Assembly: GCF_003363755.1 (NCBI RefSeq)
Contig: NZ_CP031396.1
Location: forward strand, 1,674,001 to 1,738,000
Length of the DNA: 64,000 nucleotides
From: Pseudomonas protegens
Lineage (GTDB): Bacteria > Pseudomonadota > Gammaproteobacteria > Pseudomonadales > Pseudomonadaceae
Direction: 5' to 3'
The position numbers and the translations under genes are program-made. Shown piece by piece: positions 42,089 through 52,183 of this stretch (position 1 is the first letter of the stretch; every line of letters begins with the position of its first letter). The notes below the pieces were generated by a model, which was not told where the DNA came from, did no database searches, and saw only the letters and a program-made list of their open reading frames with translations.

Positions 42089-42211
42089 CTAGCAAGCACC
42101 CATGCCCAACTGCATCAGCGCCAGCCCGCCGCGATGCCATCCCCACCAGGCCAGCCACAACAGCACAATGCCGACGCCCAGGCCGACACTCCAACCCAGC
42201 CATGACTTCAC
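42089..42211 (-). CDS. 40-residue membrane peptide coupled to the MFS gene
   Basis: This reading frame starts at GTG (42209-42211) overlapping the TGA of the upstream MFS gene and ends at TAG 42089. The product MKSWLGWSVGLGVGIVLLWL continues with AWWGWHRGGLALMQLGMGAC: one strongly hydrophobic, tryptophan-rich helix with a terminal cysteine. The four-base overlap suggests translation coupled to the MFS protein and a role as its small partner or in its stability. The frame would be missed by a 60-residue cut-off. I recall similar short frames in other pseudomonads but cannot verify that. Confidence 0.65.
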   Translation of the reverse strand: MKSWLGWSVGLGVGIVLLWLAWWGWHRGGLALMQLGMGAC

Positions 42212-43410
42212 GCTGCACTCGCCTGCAAGCGCGCCACCGGCCGCTCGCGCACCGGCCAATTGAGAGCCGCGGCCAACAGACTGAGAAGAATCGCTACCTG
42301 CCAGATCAAGTCATAACTCCCGGTACGGTCATACACCACGCCCCCCAGCCAACCGCCAAGGAACGAGCCCAACTGATGGAACAGAAACACGATGCCGCCA
42401 AGCATGGACAGGTTCCTGACCCCGAACAAGGTCGCGACCGTGCCGTTGGTCAAGGGCACGGTGGACAGCCAGAGAAAGCCCATGGCCATGCCGAACAGGT
42501 AGGCACTGGCCTGGGTCACCGGCAGCCACAGGAACAGGCCGATCACCACCGCACGCAACAGGTACAGACCGGTCAACAGCCGTGGCTTGGACATCCGCCC
42601 GCCCAACCAGCCCGCTGTGTAAGTGCCAAAGATGTTGAATAAGCCGATCAGCGCCAGCACCGTGGTTCCGACTGTCGCCGGTAGATGCTGATCCACCAGA
42701 TAGGCCGGCAGATGCACGCCGATGAACACCACCTGGAAACCACAGACAAAGAAGCCGAACGCCAGCAACCAGAACCCCGAGTGAGAACAGGCTTCACGCA
42801 GGGCCTCGCCCAGGCTCTGTTCATGCCCCAGCACCGGCAGCGGCTTGTCCTTGAGCATGCTGACCAGCGGCACGATCAGCGCCACCAGCAGGCCCAGCAC
42901 CAGCAATGCCGTCGACCAGCCCAGCCAGCCGATCAGCCCCAAGGTTCCCGGGAGCATGGCGAATTGGCCGAAGGAACCTGCGGCACTGGCGATCCCCATG
43001 CCCATGCTGCGCTTTTCCGGCGGCAAGGCACGACCGACCACCCCGAGAATCACCGAGAAGGAAGTTCCGGACAAACCGATGCCAATCAGCAACCCGGCAC
43101 TCAGGGACAGGCTCAGCGCCGAATCCGAAAGCCCCATGAACACCAGCCCGACCGCGTACAGTACGCCACCGACCAGCACCACCTTGGCCGCACCAAAACG
43201 GTCGGCCAGGGCCCCGGTAAACGGCTGTGCCAGGCCCCAGATCAGGTTCTGCAAGGCAATGGCAAAGGCGAAGACTTCACGGCCCCAGCCGAACTGCGCG
43301 CTCATGGGTGGCAGAAACAGGCCGAAACCATGCCTAACCCCCAGCGACAGCGCCAGGATCAATGCGCTGCCGAGAAGTACCCAGCCGCAGGTGCGCCACA
43401 TCGATGACAT
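42208..43410 (-). CDS. MFS transporter, marR-linked
   Basis: A 400-residue, 12-helix major facilitator (LILALSLGVRHGFGLFLPPMSAQFGWGREVFAFAIALQN, GALADRFGAAKVVLVGG) of the monocarboxylate/oxalate-formate-like group. A MarR regulator lies upstream on the same strand, with a perfect palindrome 16 bp before this gene's start. That arrangement usually means an exporter repressed until a ligand appears. The substrate is unknown. A 40-residue peptide gene overlaps its stop. Confidence 0.88.
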   Translation of the reverse strand: MSSMWRTCGWVLLGSALILALSLGVRHGFGLFLPPMSAQFGWGREVFAFAIALQNLIWGLAQPFTGALADRFGAAKVVLVGGVLYAVGLVFMGLSDSALSLSLSAGLLIGIGLSGTSFSVILGVVGRALPPEKRSMGMGIASAAGSFGQFAMLPGTLGLIGWLGWSTALLVLGLLVALIVPLVSMLKDKPLPVLGHEQSLGEALREACSHSGFWLLAFGFFVCGFQVVFIGVHLPAYLVDQHLPATVGTTVLALIGLFNIFGTYTAGWLGGRMSKPRLLTGLYLLRAVVIGLFLWLPVTQASAYLFGMAMGFLWLSTVPLTNGTVATLFGVRNLSMLGGIVFLFHQLGSFLGGWLGGVVYDRTGSYDLIWQVAILLSLLAAALNWPVRERPVARLQASAA

Positions 43411-43425
43411 TTTTATTCTCCAGTT

Positions 43426-43441
43426 GCGGGTATATACCCGC
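43426..43441. promoter_or_regulatory. Palindromic operator before the MFS gene
   Basis: GCGGGTATATACCCGC is a perfect 16-bp palindrome. Nearly the same sequence stands before the marR gene, which supports its use as the MarR-family binding site. Confidence 0.7.
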
Positions 43442-43462
43442 TTGTAGTCGAACGAAACGCCT

Positions 43463-43867
43463 TCAGGCGAGTTCGTTCAGCAAGGCCAACAAGGTTTCAC
43501 GCTTCTCCACCCCAAGCCGATCGATCAGCCGCTGCTGGGCTGCTTCCCAGGCCGGCAAAGCTGCCACCAAGCGCTCATGCCCCGCCTCGGTCAGTTGCAC
43601 CAGACGATTGCGCTGGTCGTCACCTTCCATCAACCGGACCAGGCCCGCAGCCTCCAGGACTCGCACATTACGCCCCAGCGTACTGCGGTCCAGGCCCATG
43701 GCCTCCGCCAGGCTGGAAATGCTCGGCTGATCGAGACGCAGCAGATTGTTCAGCAAAGAGTACTGGGCAACGTTAATCCCGAAGCCGTCTAGGGCGCCGT
43801 CGTAATACCTGCTGACGCCACGAGCGGCACGACGCAGATTGGTGCACAAACATTGAGAGGGAAGCAT
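43463..43867 (-). CDS. MarR-family transcriptional regulator
   Basis: A 134-residue winged-helix regulator with the recognition part LAEAMGLDRSTLGRNVRVLEAAGLVRLMEGDDQRNRLVQLTEAG. N-terminal LCTNLRRAARGVSRYYDGAL includes a cysteine (LPSQCLCTN) that could sense oxidants as in OhrR-like proteins; this is inference. It should repress itself and the MFS gene through the matching palindromes at 43871-43886 and 43426-43441. The ATG follows GAGGG. Confidence 0.9.
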   Translation of the reverse strand: MLPSQCLCTNLRRAARGVSRYYDGALDGFGINVAQYSLLNNLLRLDQPSISSLAEAMGLDRSTLGRNVRVLEAAGLVRLMEGDDQRNRLVQLTEAGHERLVAALPAWEAAQQRLIDRLGVEKRETLLALLNELA

Positions 43868-43870
43868 GAT

Positions 43871-43886
43871 GCGTGTATATACCCGC
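43871..43886. promoter_or_regulatory. Palindromic operator before marR
   Basis: GCGTGTATATACCCGC differs from the perfect palindrome before the MFS gene at one base. It lies four bases upstream of the marR start codon, suited to autorepression. Confidence 0.68.
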
Positions 43887-43937
43887 TATTAATCCAAGGC
43901 AAGAAATTTCAGAAAAAGCAGCTACTGCAGAGCTTGC

Positions 43938-44669
43938 TCAAAGAAGCACCATCACCAGCAATACCGCCGTCTCCAGCAACTCCAGCAGAGCCCCCGCCGT
44001 ATCGCCGGTAGTGCCACCCAGGCGCCGGATCATCAACTGGCGCAACCAGAAGAACAGCAACACCGCCAGCAGCACCACCCAAAGTCCGCTGTAGCCCCCC
44101 AGCAGCAAACAGACCAGGACACTCAAGCCCAGTACCTGTCGCCCTGCCAGTGGAGGCAGATGATCGGCCAGCGCCTGACCCAGGCCTCCCGCACGCACAT
44201 ATGGCGTGCAAAGGAACAACCCCAGCAATGAGGCGCGCCCAATCAGAGGTGCCAGCAACAAGGCAACGCCCTGCTGCTGTTCGATCAGCGCCACCAGTGC
44301 AACGAACTTGAGCAACAGCACCAGCACCAACGTCACCACAGCGATGGGCCCGCTCCGGGGGTCTTTCATGATGCTCAAGGTGCGCTCTCGATCACCGAAG
44401 CCCCCCAGCCAGGCATCGGCACTGTCTGCCAATCCATCCAGGTGCAATCCCCCGCTGAGCAATACCCAGGCGCTCAGCAGCAACGCCGCGTGTAGCAGCA
44501 AGGGGGTGCCAGCGAGCACGGCGTCCAGCAACCACAACAGCACACCGAACAACAGCCCCACCAGCGGATAGAACAGCAATGAGCGCCCCAGCTCTTCAGG
44601 CTGAGGCATGCCCGGCAGGCGAATGGGCAGGCTGCTGAGAAACTGCAGGGCAATCCAGAATGGCAGCAT
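43938..44669 (-). CDS. cobS: Cobalamin synthase (adenosylcobinamide-GDP ribazoletransferase)
   Basis: A 243-residue inner-membrane enzyme (CobV in P. denitrificans naming) that joins adenosylcobinamide-GDP with alpha-ribazole or its phosphate. It has about seven hydrophobic helices, and the conserved GGLHLDGLADSADAWLGG motif (about 73-90) with D77 and D81 is clear; GPIAV and IGRAS follow. Last gene of the cobalamin operon, one base after cobC. Confidence 0.94.
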   Translation of the reverse strand: MLPFWIALQFLSSLPIRLPGMPQPEELGRSLLFYPLVGLLFGVLLWLLDAVLAGTPLLLHAALLLSAWVLLSGGLHLDGLADSADAWLGGFGDRERTLSIMKDPRSGPIAVVTLVLVLLLKFVALVALIEQQQGVALLLAPLIGRASLLGLFLCTPYVRAGGLGQALADHLPPLAGRQVLGLSVLVCLLLGGYSGLWVVLLAVLLFFWLRQLMIRRLGGTTGDTAGALLELLETAVLLVMVLL

Positions 44670-44670
44670 C

Positions 44671-45246
44671 TCAGCCCTCCTCGCTCAATTGCCCCGTAGA
44701 GGCGACTTTCAAGCTGAACAACGCACCGTGGCTGACTTCCACATTCAGCAACTGCTCCCGGGGCAGCCCCCGCGCCCGGGCCAGCAACAGGCGCATCACC
44801 CCACCATGACTGATCAACAGCACCCGCTGCCCGGCACAGTCCCGGTACAAGCCCTCGATCGCCCCCAGCACCCGCTGGGAAAAGTCCGCCACGGGCTCTC
44901 CCTGGGGCGGAGTAAAGCTATAGGGATCGGCCCAGAATCGGCCCAGGTCATCGGCATTGGTTTCCATCAGCGCCGCTGCGCTCTGCCCCTCCCAGGCCCC
45001 AAAATGCAACTCCTGCACATCAGGCTGCAGCAGCAGGGGCAACTGCAACTGCGCAGCCAGTTGCTCGGCAAAACGCGAGCACCGCTGCAAGGGTGAACTG
45101 ACGATCAGATCCCAACTCCCGTGCCCCTGAACCCCGTCACGCATCTGTTGCCAGCCCCGCTCTGTCAGGGCGTCGTCCAGACTGCCGCGCAAACCACCGC
45201 CCAGTTCGGTTTCACCGTGGCGCAACAGGTCCAGATACAGGGTCAT
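44671..45246 (-). CDS. cobC: Alpha-ribazole phosphatase, histidine phosphatase family
   Basis: A 191-residue phosphatase with the RHGE motif ([13 protein letters not shown], phospho-histidine near residue 10) and the second catalytic histidine in [14 protein letters not shown]. In this position it should dephosphorylate alpha-ribazole-5'-phosphate or adenosylcobalamin-5'-phosphate at the end of B12 synthesis. It overlaps cobT by four bases and is followed at once by cobS. Confidence 0.9.
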   Translation of the reverse strand: MTLYLDLLRHGETELGGGLRGSLDDALTERGWQQMRDGVQGHGSWDLIVSSPLQRCSRFAEQLAAQLQLPLLLQPDVQELHFGAWEGQSAAALMETNADDLGRFWADPYSFTPPQGEPVADFSQRVLGAIEGLYRDCAGQRVLLISHGGVMRLLLARARGLPREQLLNVEVSHGALFSLKVASTGQLSEEG

Positions 45247-46298
45247 GCCGGGCGGTCCGCCACGGCCGCCTCGGCGAAGGTCGCCATCTGCCCGTGCAGA
45301 TCACAGGCCAGGCGCAGCAATGGCACCGCCAGCGCGGCACCGCTGCCCTCCCCCAGACGCAAGCCCAGATCCAGCAACGGGTCGGCTTGCAGAGCGCCCA
45401 GCACATGCCGGTGCCCCGGCTCGGCCCCTTGATGCGCAAACAGCAGCCATGGACGGCACGCCGGATTCAGGCGCACCGCCACCAGGGCCGCGACACTGCA
45501 GATAAACCCATCAACCAGTACTGCGACTCCTTCCTGAGCGCAGGCCAGATAGGCCCCCACCAACGCAGCCACTTCAAAACCACCGAGATTGAACAGCGTC
45601 TGCAAGGCATCGTCGCGGGACCGCGCATGCAGGGCCAAGGCCCGCTCGATGACCTCGGCCTTGTGGTTGACCCCTTCGGCATTCAAGCCGGTGCCCGGTC
45701 CGGCCAACTGCGCCACCGGAATGTCCAGCAAGGCACAGGCAATGGCACTGGCGGCAGTGGTGTTGCCAATGCCCATCTCACCGCCGATAAACAGTTGGGC
45801 ACCCTCGGCTCGGGCGCGCAACGCACTGTCGCGGCCTGCTTGCAGGGCCAGCTCCCCCTGAGCCGGGGTCATGGCCGGCCCCTGGACAAAGTTCTGCGTA
45901 CCGGCACCCAGGTTAAGGTGGCGCACCCCCGGCAGGCTCAATCCTGGGGCCACTGTGCCCAGGTCCACCACCTCCAGTTGCGCACCCAGTTGCCGTGCCA
46001 GCACGCTGATAGCCGCGCCGCCGCTGACAAAGTTCAGCAGCATCTGCCCAGTCACTTCCTGTGGGTAGGCGGATACGCCCTCGGCAACCACCCCGTGATC
46101 CCCGGCGAAAATCGAAATCCATAACCGCTCAAGGCCTGGCTTGAGCTGACCTTGCAAACCGGCCAGACGTACCGCCAAGGGCTCCAGTTGGCCAAGGGAC
46201 CCGGCCGGCTTGGTCAATTGCTGTTGACGCGCCAGGGCTTGCTCGACCATCCGGGCATCGACCGCCTTGCACGGGTTCAGCCACCAGGAGTTACTCAT
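45243..46298 (-). CDS. cobT: Nicotinate-nucleotide:dimethylbenzimidazole phosphoribosyltransferase
   Basis: A 351-residue enzyme making alpha-ribazole-5'-phosphate from NaMN and dimethylbenzimidazole for the lower ligand of B12. [45 protein letters not shown] and [15 protein letters not shown] are family blocks. The ATG ending at 46298 ([10 protein letters not shown]) follows AAGGAA; 29 extra upstream codons were rejected. Coupled to cobU before it (ATGA overlap) and to cobC after it. The DMB-making bluB is in the same operon. Confidence 0.95.
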   Translation of the reverse strand: MSNSWWLNPCKAVDARMVEQALARQQQLTKPAGSLGQLEPLAVRLAGLQGQLKPGLERLWISIFAGDHGVVAEGVSAYPQEVTGQMLLNFVSGGAAISVLARQLGAQLEVVDLGTVAPGLSLPGVRHLNLGAGTQNFVQGPAMTPAQGELALQAGRDSALRARAEGAQLFIGGEMGIGNTTAASAIACALLDIPVAQLAGPGTGLNAEGVNHKAEVIERALALHARSRDDALQTLFNLGGFEVAALVGAYLACAQEGVAVLVDGFICSVAALVAVRLNPACRPWLLFAHQGAEPGHRHVLGALQADPLLDLGLRLGEGSGAALAVPLLRLACDLHGQMATFAEAAVADRPA

Positions 46299-46816
46299 AA
46301 CGCAGTTCCTTTCAAAGTCAGGGACAGGCCGGCCACCGTCAGCACCACACGCTGACAACGTTCGGCCAGGGCTTGATGCAGCCAACCGGCTTCATCCACG
46401 TAGCGGCGAGTCAATTCGCCCAGGGGCACGACACCCATTCCAGTTTCGTTGCTGACAAAGATGATCTCCCCCGGCAGCGTCGCCACACACTGCAACAAGG
46501 CCTCGCGCTCAAACACCAGGCGCTGCTCGTCCTCGAGCATCAACAGATTGGTCAACCACAGGGTCAGGCAATCCACCAGCAGACAACGCCCGGTGCCAGC
46601 GGCCTGCTGCAGCACCCGGGCCAGCTCCAGCGGTTCTTCGATCAACCCCCAATGGGACGGGCGACGCTGACGATGATGGGCAATACGTTGATTCATCTCG
46701 CCATCCAGAGGCTGGCTGGTGGCGATGTAGATCACCTCAAGGGCGCTGTCGGTGGCCAGTTTTTCCGCCAGGCGACTCTTGCCGGAGCGGGCACCGCCGA
46801 GAATCAGTTGCAGCAT
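46295..46816 (-). CDS. cobU: Bifunctional adenosylcobinamide kinase/guanylyltransferase
   Basis: A 173-residue enzyme (CobP in P. denitrificans) that phosphorylates adenosylcobinamide and then adds GMP. The P-loop LGGARSGKS (7-15) is at the N-terminus, and the guanylylated histidine lies in [10 protein letters not shown] (H47/H48). [15 protein letters not shown] is also conserved. The ATG ending at 46816 fits the family; 82 further codons upstream overlap cobQ in another frame. 35 bp separate it from cobQ. Confidence 0.95.
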   Translation of the reverse strand: MLQLILGGARSGKSRLAEKLATDSALEVIYIATSQPLDGEMNQRIAHHRQRRPSHWGLIEEPLELARVLQQAAGTGRCLLVDCLTLWLTNLLMLEDEQRLVFEREALLQCVATLPGEIIFVSNETGMGVVPLGELTRRYVDEAGWLHQALAERCQRVVLTVAGLSLTLKGTAL

Positions 46817-46851
46817 GCTTGAGCACCTTTGAAAAGTAAGTCCACCGCGGC

Positions 46852-48303
46852 TTACAGGCCACAGAGCTTGAGCAGCGCGGCGGTATCCAGATGACGCTCC
46901 ACCAGATCCGCCAGACGCTCGATATCGCGTTCGCGCAAGGCGTGGTAATCCACCTCCTGCACATCCTGCAGTCCCGCCCAGCGCAACAGCGCACCACAGG
47001 CTGCCGGAGTCTCGAACAGACCATGCAGATAGGTGCCGAGGATCAGCCCATCGACGCTGCAAGCGCCATCGCAGCGACCGTCCTCCAACTGCACCGCAGG
47101 CTGCTCCAGGGCCGGGCCGCGAGTGACCCCAGCGTGAATTTCATAGCCACTGACCGGCGCATTCTCCAGGGTCAGGTTGCCGCTGACGTTACGCAGCTGT
47201 TTCTCTGCTTCGAGCACGGTCTCAAAATCCAGCAAGCCCAGGCCCGGGCTGGAGCCCGCCGCGCCCTCCAGACCCAGTGGGTCGTGCAACTGCTTGCCGA
47301 GCATCTGCAGACCACCACAGATCCCCAGCAGCTTGCCGCCATAACGCAGATGCCGGTCGATGGCCCGATCCCAGCCGTTGGCTCGCAGATAGGCTAGATC
47401 GCCGCGTACGCTTTTCGAGCCGGGAAGAATGATCAGATCGGCGGCGGGAATCACCTGCCCGGGGCCGATGAACTGCAAGTCCACCTGAGGATGCAGGCGC
47501 AACGGATCGAAATCCGTGTGATTGCTGATGCGCGGCAGCACCGGCACCACCACCTTCAGCACTTGCTCGACCTTGCCGGCCTGGCGCTGGTCGATGCCGT
47601 CCTCCGCCTCCAGGTGCAGGTCCATGACATAGGGCAGCACACCAATCACCGGCTTGCCGGTACGGGCCTCCAGCCAATCCAGGCCCGGCTGCAAAAGCGC
47701 CAGGTCACCACGAAAACGATTGATGATGAAGCCCTTGACCCTCGCCTGCTCGCTGGGCGAAAGCAGCTCCAGAGTCCCCACCAGATGGGCGAACACCCCG
47801 CCACGATTGATATCGGCAATCAGCAGCACCGGACAGTCCACCGCTTCGGCAAACCCCATGTTGGCAATGTCGCCAGCCCGTAGATTGATCTCTGCCGGAG
47901 AGCCGGCCCCTTCCACCATCACCACGTCATAAGCGCCTCGCAGACGCTCATGAGAAGCCAGAACCGCCTGCATGGCGATGGCCTTGTAGTCGTGATAGGC
48001 CACGGCATTCATGGTGGTGACGGCCCGTCCGTGAATGATCACCTGGGAGCCGGTGTCGCTGTTGGGCTTGAGCAGCACCGGGTTCATATCGGTGTGGGGT
48101 GCCAGGTTGGCAGCCTGGGCCTGGACCGCCTGAGCCCGTCCGATCTCGCCACCGTCGGCGGTCACCGCACTGTTGAGCGCCATGTTCTGCGGCTTGAACG
48201 GCACCACGCTGACGCCCCGGCGCAGCAACCAGCGACACAGCGCGGTCACCAGCGTGCTCTTGCCGGCATCCGAGGTGGTGCCCTGTACCATCAGCGTGCT
48301 CAT
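46852..48303 (-). CDS. cobQ: Cobyric acid synthase (adenosylcobyrinate amidotransferase)
   Basis: A 483-residue enzyme that amidates four side chains of adenosylcobyrinic diamide with glutamine and ATP. The N-terminal synthetase begins [22 protein letters not shown] with its P-loop, and the C-terminal glutaminase-like domain has the cysteine in [12 protein letters not shown] and the late histidine in GTYLHGLFE. The start was set at MSTLMVQG, which overlaps the cobD stop by four bases. Length is standard. Confidence 0.95.
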   Translation of the reverse strand: MSTLMVQGTTSDAGKSTLVTALCRWLLRRGVSVVPFKPQNMALNSAVTADGGEIGRAQAVQAQAANLAPHTDMNPVLLKPNSDTGSQVIIHGRAVTTMNAVAYHDYKAIAMQAVLASHERLRGAYDVVMVEGAGSPAEINLRAGDIANMGFAEAVDCPVLLIADINRGGVFAHLVGTLELLSPSEQARVKGFIINRFRGDLALLQPGLDWLEARTGKPVIGVLPYVMDLHLEAEDGIDQRQAGKVEQVLKVVVPVLPRISNHTDFDPLRLHPQVDLQFIGPGQVIPAADLIILPGSKSVRGDLAYLRANGWDRAIDRHLRYGGKLLGICGGLQMLGKQLHDPLGLEGAAGSSPGLGLLDFETVLEAEKQLRNVSGNLTLENAPVSGYEIHAGVTRGPALEQPAVQLEDGRCDGACSVDGLILGTYLHGLFETPAACGALLRWAGLQDVQEVDYHALRERDIERLADLVERHLDTAALLKLCGL

Positions 48304-49292
48304 GGATAGTCCTTGCGATAAGCCTGCAGCGCCTGTTCCAGGCGCGCCCAATCGGCATCGTCGGCGGGCAGGCCGAAGCGCAGACTGCTGTTGTGGGCGA
48401 ACAGCCGAAGGAGAATGCCGCGCCGCGCCATGAATTGATAAAGCCGCTCGGCCTCGGCGGTGATCAGCCACTGGAACAGCGCACAGCCGCCCTGAGGCTT
48501 GAAGCCGTAGCGCGCAAGAACTTCACTCAAGCGCTCGCTAGCCTCTTCACTGCGCAGACGTTGCCGGGCATGCCCCTCGACATCCCGCAGGCAAGCCTGC
48601 CCCAGCCCCCGGGTCGGCCCGCTGACCGCCCAAGGGCCAACCTGCTCCGCCAACAGCCTGAGCAACCGGCGCTCGGCCAGGACAAAGCCCAGGCGTACGC
48701 CAGCCAGCCCGAAGAACTTGCCGAATGAACGCAGGACAATCAGCCCCACCTGATGGGCATGCCGGGCCAGACTCAGTTGCGGGGTGTTATCCATGAAGGC
48801 TTCATCCACCACCAACCAACCACCGCGCTGGGCCAAGCGGGCATGCCAATCCAGCAGGCGCTCGGGCGTGAGGCTCAAACCGGTGGGGTTGTTGGGGTTG
48901 ACCACCACCAGCACATCGAGGCTGTCGAGAAAGAAATCCACTTCTTGCTCCAGTACCTCGCGCACCCGGTAGCCACTGCGCCGCCAGGCCTCGGCGTGTT
49001 CGGCATAACAGGGTGACAAGACCCCGACCTTGCCCGCCCGCCGCAGCCGCGGCAGCAATTGGATTGCCGCCTGGGAACCGGCCACCGGCAGCACCTCAGT
49101 CGCGCCGTAGTAGGCGCAGGCCGCCTGTTCCAGACCATCATCGGTTTCCGGCAGACGTGCCCAGGCACGCAGGGGAATGGTCGGCAAGGGAAATGGCCAG
49201 GGCGCCAATCCGCTGGACAGATCCAGCCAGGCCTCTTCGGCGATCCCGTATTCCTGGGCCGCCTTGCGCAACCTTCCGCCGTGCTCAAGCAT
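48300..49292 (-). CDS. cobD: Threonine-phosphate decarboxylase
   Basis: A 330-residue PLP-dependent aminotransferase-fold enzyme that decarboxylates L-threonine-O-3-phosphate to aminopropanol phosphate, the linker of the nucleotide loop. [16 protein letters not shown] and the PLP lysine region [17 protein letters not shown] are visible. It is CobC in P. denitrificans and CobD in Salmonella naming. It overlaps cbiB by eight and cobQ by four bases. Confidence 0.93.
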   Translation of the reverse strand: MLEHGGRLRKAAQEYGIAEEAWLDLSSGLAPWPFPLPTIPLRAWARLPETDDGLEQAACAYYGATEVLPVAGSQAAIQLLPRLRRAGKVGVLSPCYAEHAEAWRRSGYRVREVLEQEVDFFLDSLDVLVVVNPNNPTGLSLTPERLLDWHARLAQRGGWLVVDEAFMDNTPQLSLARHAHQVGLIVLRSFGKFFGLAGVRLGFVLAERRLLRLLAEQVGPWAVSGPTRGLGQACLRDVEGHARQRLRSEEASERLSEVLARYGFKPQGGCALFQWLITAEAERLYQFMARRGILLRLFAHNSSLRFGLPADDADWARLEQALQAYRKDYP

Positions 49293-50193
49293 AGAATTCA
49301 GCCCCCAGGCACAAAATCAACAACCACAGCCAGACACCCCGCTGCACCAACTGCCAACCGCGATCGATGGAGTCGGCACTCGCCGGCTCGCCTTCGCCCA
49401 GTTGCGGACGCTGGTGCAACTCACCGTGATAAATCGCTGCGCCGCCCAACTCGACCCCCAGGGCGCCCGCTCCAGCCGCCATCACCGGACCGGCATTGGG
49501 ACTGTCCCAGGTCGGACCCTGGCGCCACCAGCATTTGAGCGCCAGGCGGGTCTTGCCCAGCAAGGCATAGGTCAGGGCCACCAGGCGCGCAGGAATATAG
49601 TTGAGCAGGTCGTCGATTCGCGCCGCCGCCCAGCCGAAACGCTCAAAACGCTCGTTGCGATAGCCCCACATTGCATCCAGGGTGTTGCTCAGGCGATAGA
49701 GCACCACCCCCGGCGCACCGGCCACGGCAAACCAGAACAAGGCGGCAAACACGGCATCGCTGCCGTTTTCCAGCACCGATTCAGTGGCTGCCCGCGCCAC
49801 TTCGGTGGCATCCAGTTCACTGGTCTGACGGCTCACCAGAAAACCGACCCGACGCCGGGCTTCATCCAGGTCTTCACTGCGCAAAGCCTGAGCCACCGGC
49901 GCGACGTGCTCGCCGAGGCTGCGCAGGCCCAGGGCGCAATACAGTGCAATGATCTCCACCACCCAACCAATGTAGGGCAGCCAGGACAGGGCCGTGGCCA
50001 GCAGGGTCAAGGGCAGCACCGCCAGTACCCAGGCGGTGACCCCATGACTGCGCCAGCCTCGGCCGGCGGCGTTGAAACGTTGCTCGATACGATCCGCCAT
50101 ACGGCCAAAGGCCACCAGCGGATGCCTGCGCTTGGGTTCGCCCAGCAGCGCATCCAGCGCCACCCCGGCGACACTCAGCAACGCCACACTCAT
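49285..50193 (-). CDS. cbiB: Adenosylcobinamide-phosphate synthase
   Basis: A 302-residue inner-membrane enzyme (CobD in P. denitrificans naming) that attaches aminopropanol or its phosphate to adenosylcobyric acid. The N-terminus [30 protein letters not shown] and the segment [28 protein letters not shown] are characteristic, and four or five hydrophobic helices are present. It overlaps bluB at its start and cobD at its end. Confidence 0.93.
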   Translation of the reverse strand: MSVALLSVAGVALDALLGEPKRRHPLVAFGRMADRIEQRFNAAGRGWRSHGVTAWVLAVLPLTLLATALSWLPYIGWVVEIIALYCALGLRSLGEHVAPVAQALRSEDLDEARRRVGFLVSRQTSELDATEVARAATESVLENGSDAVFAALFWFAVAGAPGVVLYRLSNTLDAMWGYRNERFERFGWAAARIDDLLNYIPARLVALTYALLGKTRLALKCWWRQGPTWDSPNAGPVMAAGAGALGVELGGAAIYHGELHQRPQLGEGEPASADSIDRGWQLVQRGVWLWLLILCLGAEFYA

Positions 50194-50840
50194 TGACTCA
50201 CTCCCCAGTAATTCTCATACAGCAACTCACTCAATGGCCGGGGTTGCGCCCAACCCTGCAGCGCCAGCATCGGCGCCGGATAGAACTCGGTAACCGGGCC
50301 CAGGCACAACACGGCCAAGGGTTTGGCACCGGCGGGCAATCCCAGCAGGTCGGCCAGGGCCTGGGGCTCGAACAGCGAAACCCAGCCCAGGCCCAGGCCT
50401 TCGCTGCGCGCCGCCAGCCAGAGGTTCTGAATGGCACAGGACAGCGAAGCCAGGTCCATTTCCGGCAGAGTGCGCCGACCAAAGACATGTCGCTCACGCC
50501 CATCCATCAACGCCGCCACCAGCACCTCGGCACAGTCATTGATGCCTTCAACCTTGAGTTTCATGAACTCGTCGGAACGCTCTCCCAAGGCCTCGGCAGT
50601 GCGCACCCGCTCCTCTTCCACCAACTGCTGGATTCGTCCACGTAACGGGCGATCGCTGATACGGATAAAACGCCAGGGTTGCATCAACCCCACGCTGGGT
50701 GCCTGATGCGCCGCCTCCAGCAAACGCCGCAGCAGCTCGGGCGCGACACTGCCACCGGCGAAGTGACGCATATCCCGGCGCTCGGCAATGGCGCGATAAA
50801 CCGCCTCACGCTCCGCCGTAGAAAAATCCTGCTCACTCAC
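50190..50840 (-). CDS. bluB: 5,6-dimethylbenzimidazole synthase BluB
   Basis: A 216-residue nitroreductase-fold flavoenzyme that breaks down reduced FMN with oxygen to give DMB, the lower ligand of B12. Recognisable parts are [35 protein letters not shown] and [14 protein letters not shown]. Its presence shows that this organism makes its lower ligand aerobically. It overlaps cobB and cbiB by a few bases each. Confidence 0.93.
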   Translation of the reverse strand: MSEQDFSTAEREAVYRAIAERRDMRHFAGGSVAPELLRRLLEAAHQAPSVGLMQPWRFIRISDRPLRGRIQQLVEEERVRTAEALGERSDEFMKLKVEGINDCAEVLVAALMDGRERHVFGRRTLPEMDLASLSCAIQNLWLAARSEGLGLGWVSLFEPQALADLLGLPAGAKPLAVLCLGPVTEFYPAPMLALQGWAQPRPLSELLYENYWGVSQ

Positions 50841-52173
50841 CTACCGCATCCTCTACAGGCGTTGGCTTGCCAGCGCGAGCTGGCACGAACAAAGCCGCCA
50901 CCGCCTCCGGGTTGGACGGAAAGTAAAAGTGCACATAGGAGGCCGTCATCCGCCCATCGCGATACACCGCTTCCGCACCACGGCCACCATTGGGGCTGAT
51001 GCCGCGGGCAATCGGCTCGAGTTGCGTGCTGGTCAGGGAATGATGATAGGTGTGACCACGCAAGCTGCCTTCCGGTAACTCCACCGCTTGCAAGGCCAGG
51101 GCCGCGAGGCGCTTTTGCATCACGGCATCACCGGGCAGCAGCCCCAAGAGATTGGCACGCTGCCCTTCGACGTCGGTCAGGGAGTCCAGCAAGTACAACA
51201 TACCGCCACACTCCGCGAGCAACGGCTTGCCCGCACCATGATGGGCACGAATGGCACCCAGCATCGCGGTGTTTTGCGCCAGCGCCTGGTGGTGCAATTC
51301 AGGGTATCCACCGGGCAGATACAGACTGTCCGCCTCCGGCAGCTCAGTGTCATGAATCGGCGAGAAGAAGCTCAACTGCGCGCCCATGGCCCGCAACAGA
51401 TCCAGGCTGGCACCGTAGGTAAAGGCAAACGCCTCATCCCGCGCCACGGCGATTCGCACACCGGCAAGCAAAGGCTCGCAGGGTACCGGCGTTGGTGCGG
51501 CAAAGCTCACTGCCGGCGGCAGTGCCACTTGGCAACTGCTGGCCAGGGCTTCAGCGGCAGCATCAAGGCGCAGGTCCAGATCATTCAGCTCGCTGGCCTG
51601 TACCAGCCCCAGGTGGCGACTGGGCAGTTCGATGTCAGTCTCTCGGGACAAGGCACCGTACCAGCGCAATCCCTCGGTGAGGCTTCCTTCGAGCAACTGC
51701 GCGTGGCGCAAGGTGCCTACCCGATTGGCCAGCACCCCGGCGAACGGCAGGTCCGGCTGATAGCGGGCCAGTCCCAGGGCCAGCGCACCAAAGGTCTGGG
51801 CCATGGCGGTGCCATCGATCACCCCCAACACCGGGACGCCGAAATGCCGCGCCAAATCGGCACTGGAGGGCGTGCCATCGAACAGCCCCATGACCCCTTC
51901 GATCAGGATCAGGTCTGCTTCGCCCGCAGCCTCCCACAACAAGCGACGGCTTTCCTGCTCCCCGACCATCCACATGTCCAGCTGGTACACCGGAGCACCG
52001 CTGGCTCGCTCAAGAATCATTGGGTCGAGAAAATCCGGACCGCACTTGAATACCCGCACCTTGCGCCCCTGGTTGCGGTGCAGGCGGGCCAGTGCCGCGG
52101 TCACGGTGGTCTTGCCCTGGCCGGAAGCCGGTGCGGCGATCAATACCGCCGGGCAATGACGAACATCGGTCAT
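50833..52173 (-). CDS. cobB: Cobyrinic acid a,c-diamide synthase
   Basis: A 446-residue glutamine amidotransferase (CbiA in anaerobic-pathway naming) that amidates the a and c side chains of (hydrogeno)cobyrinic acid. The P-loop part is LIAAPASGQGKTTVTAAL, and the GATase domain has its cysteine in LLAECGGMLYLLDSL. The ATG ending at 52173 (MTDVRHCPAV) was chosen; 19 upstream codons would run into cobO. Ten bases separate it from cobO. Confidence 0.94.
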   Translation of the reverse strand: MTDVRHCPAVLIAAPASGQGKTTVTAALARLHRNQGRKVRVFKCGPDFLDPMILERASGAPVYQLDMWMVGEQESRRLLWEAAGEADLILIEGVMGLFDGTPSSADLARHFGVPVLGVIDGTAMAQTFGALALGLARYQPDLPFAGVLANRVGTLRHAQLLEGSLTEGLRWYGALSRETDIELPSRHLGLVQASELNDLDLRLDAAAEALASSCQVALPPAVSFAAPTPVPCEPLLAGVRIAVARDEAFAFTYGASLDLLRAMGAQLSFFSPIHDTELPEADSLYLPGGYPELHHQALAQNTAMLGAIRAHHGAGKPLLAECGGMLYLLDSLTDVEGQRANLLGLLPGDAVMQKRLAALALQAVELPEGSLRGHTYHHSLTSTQLEPIARGISPNGGRGAEAVYRDGRMTASYVHFYFPSNPEAVAALFVPARAGKPTPVEDAVGE

Positions 52174-52183
52174 GAATTCACAC

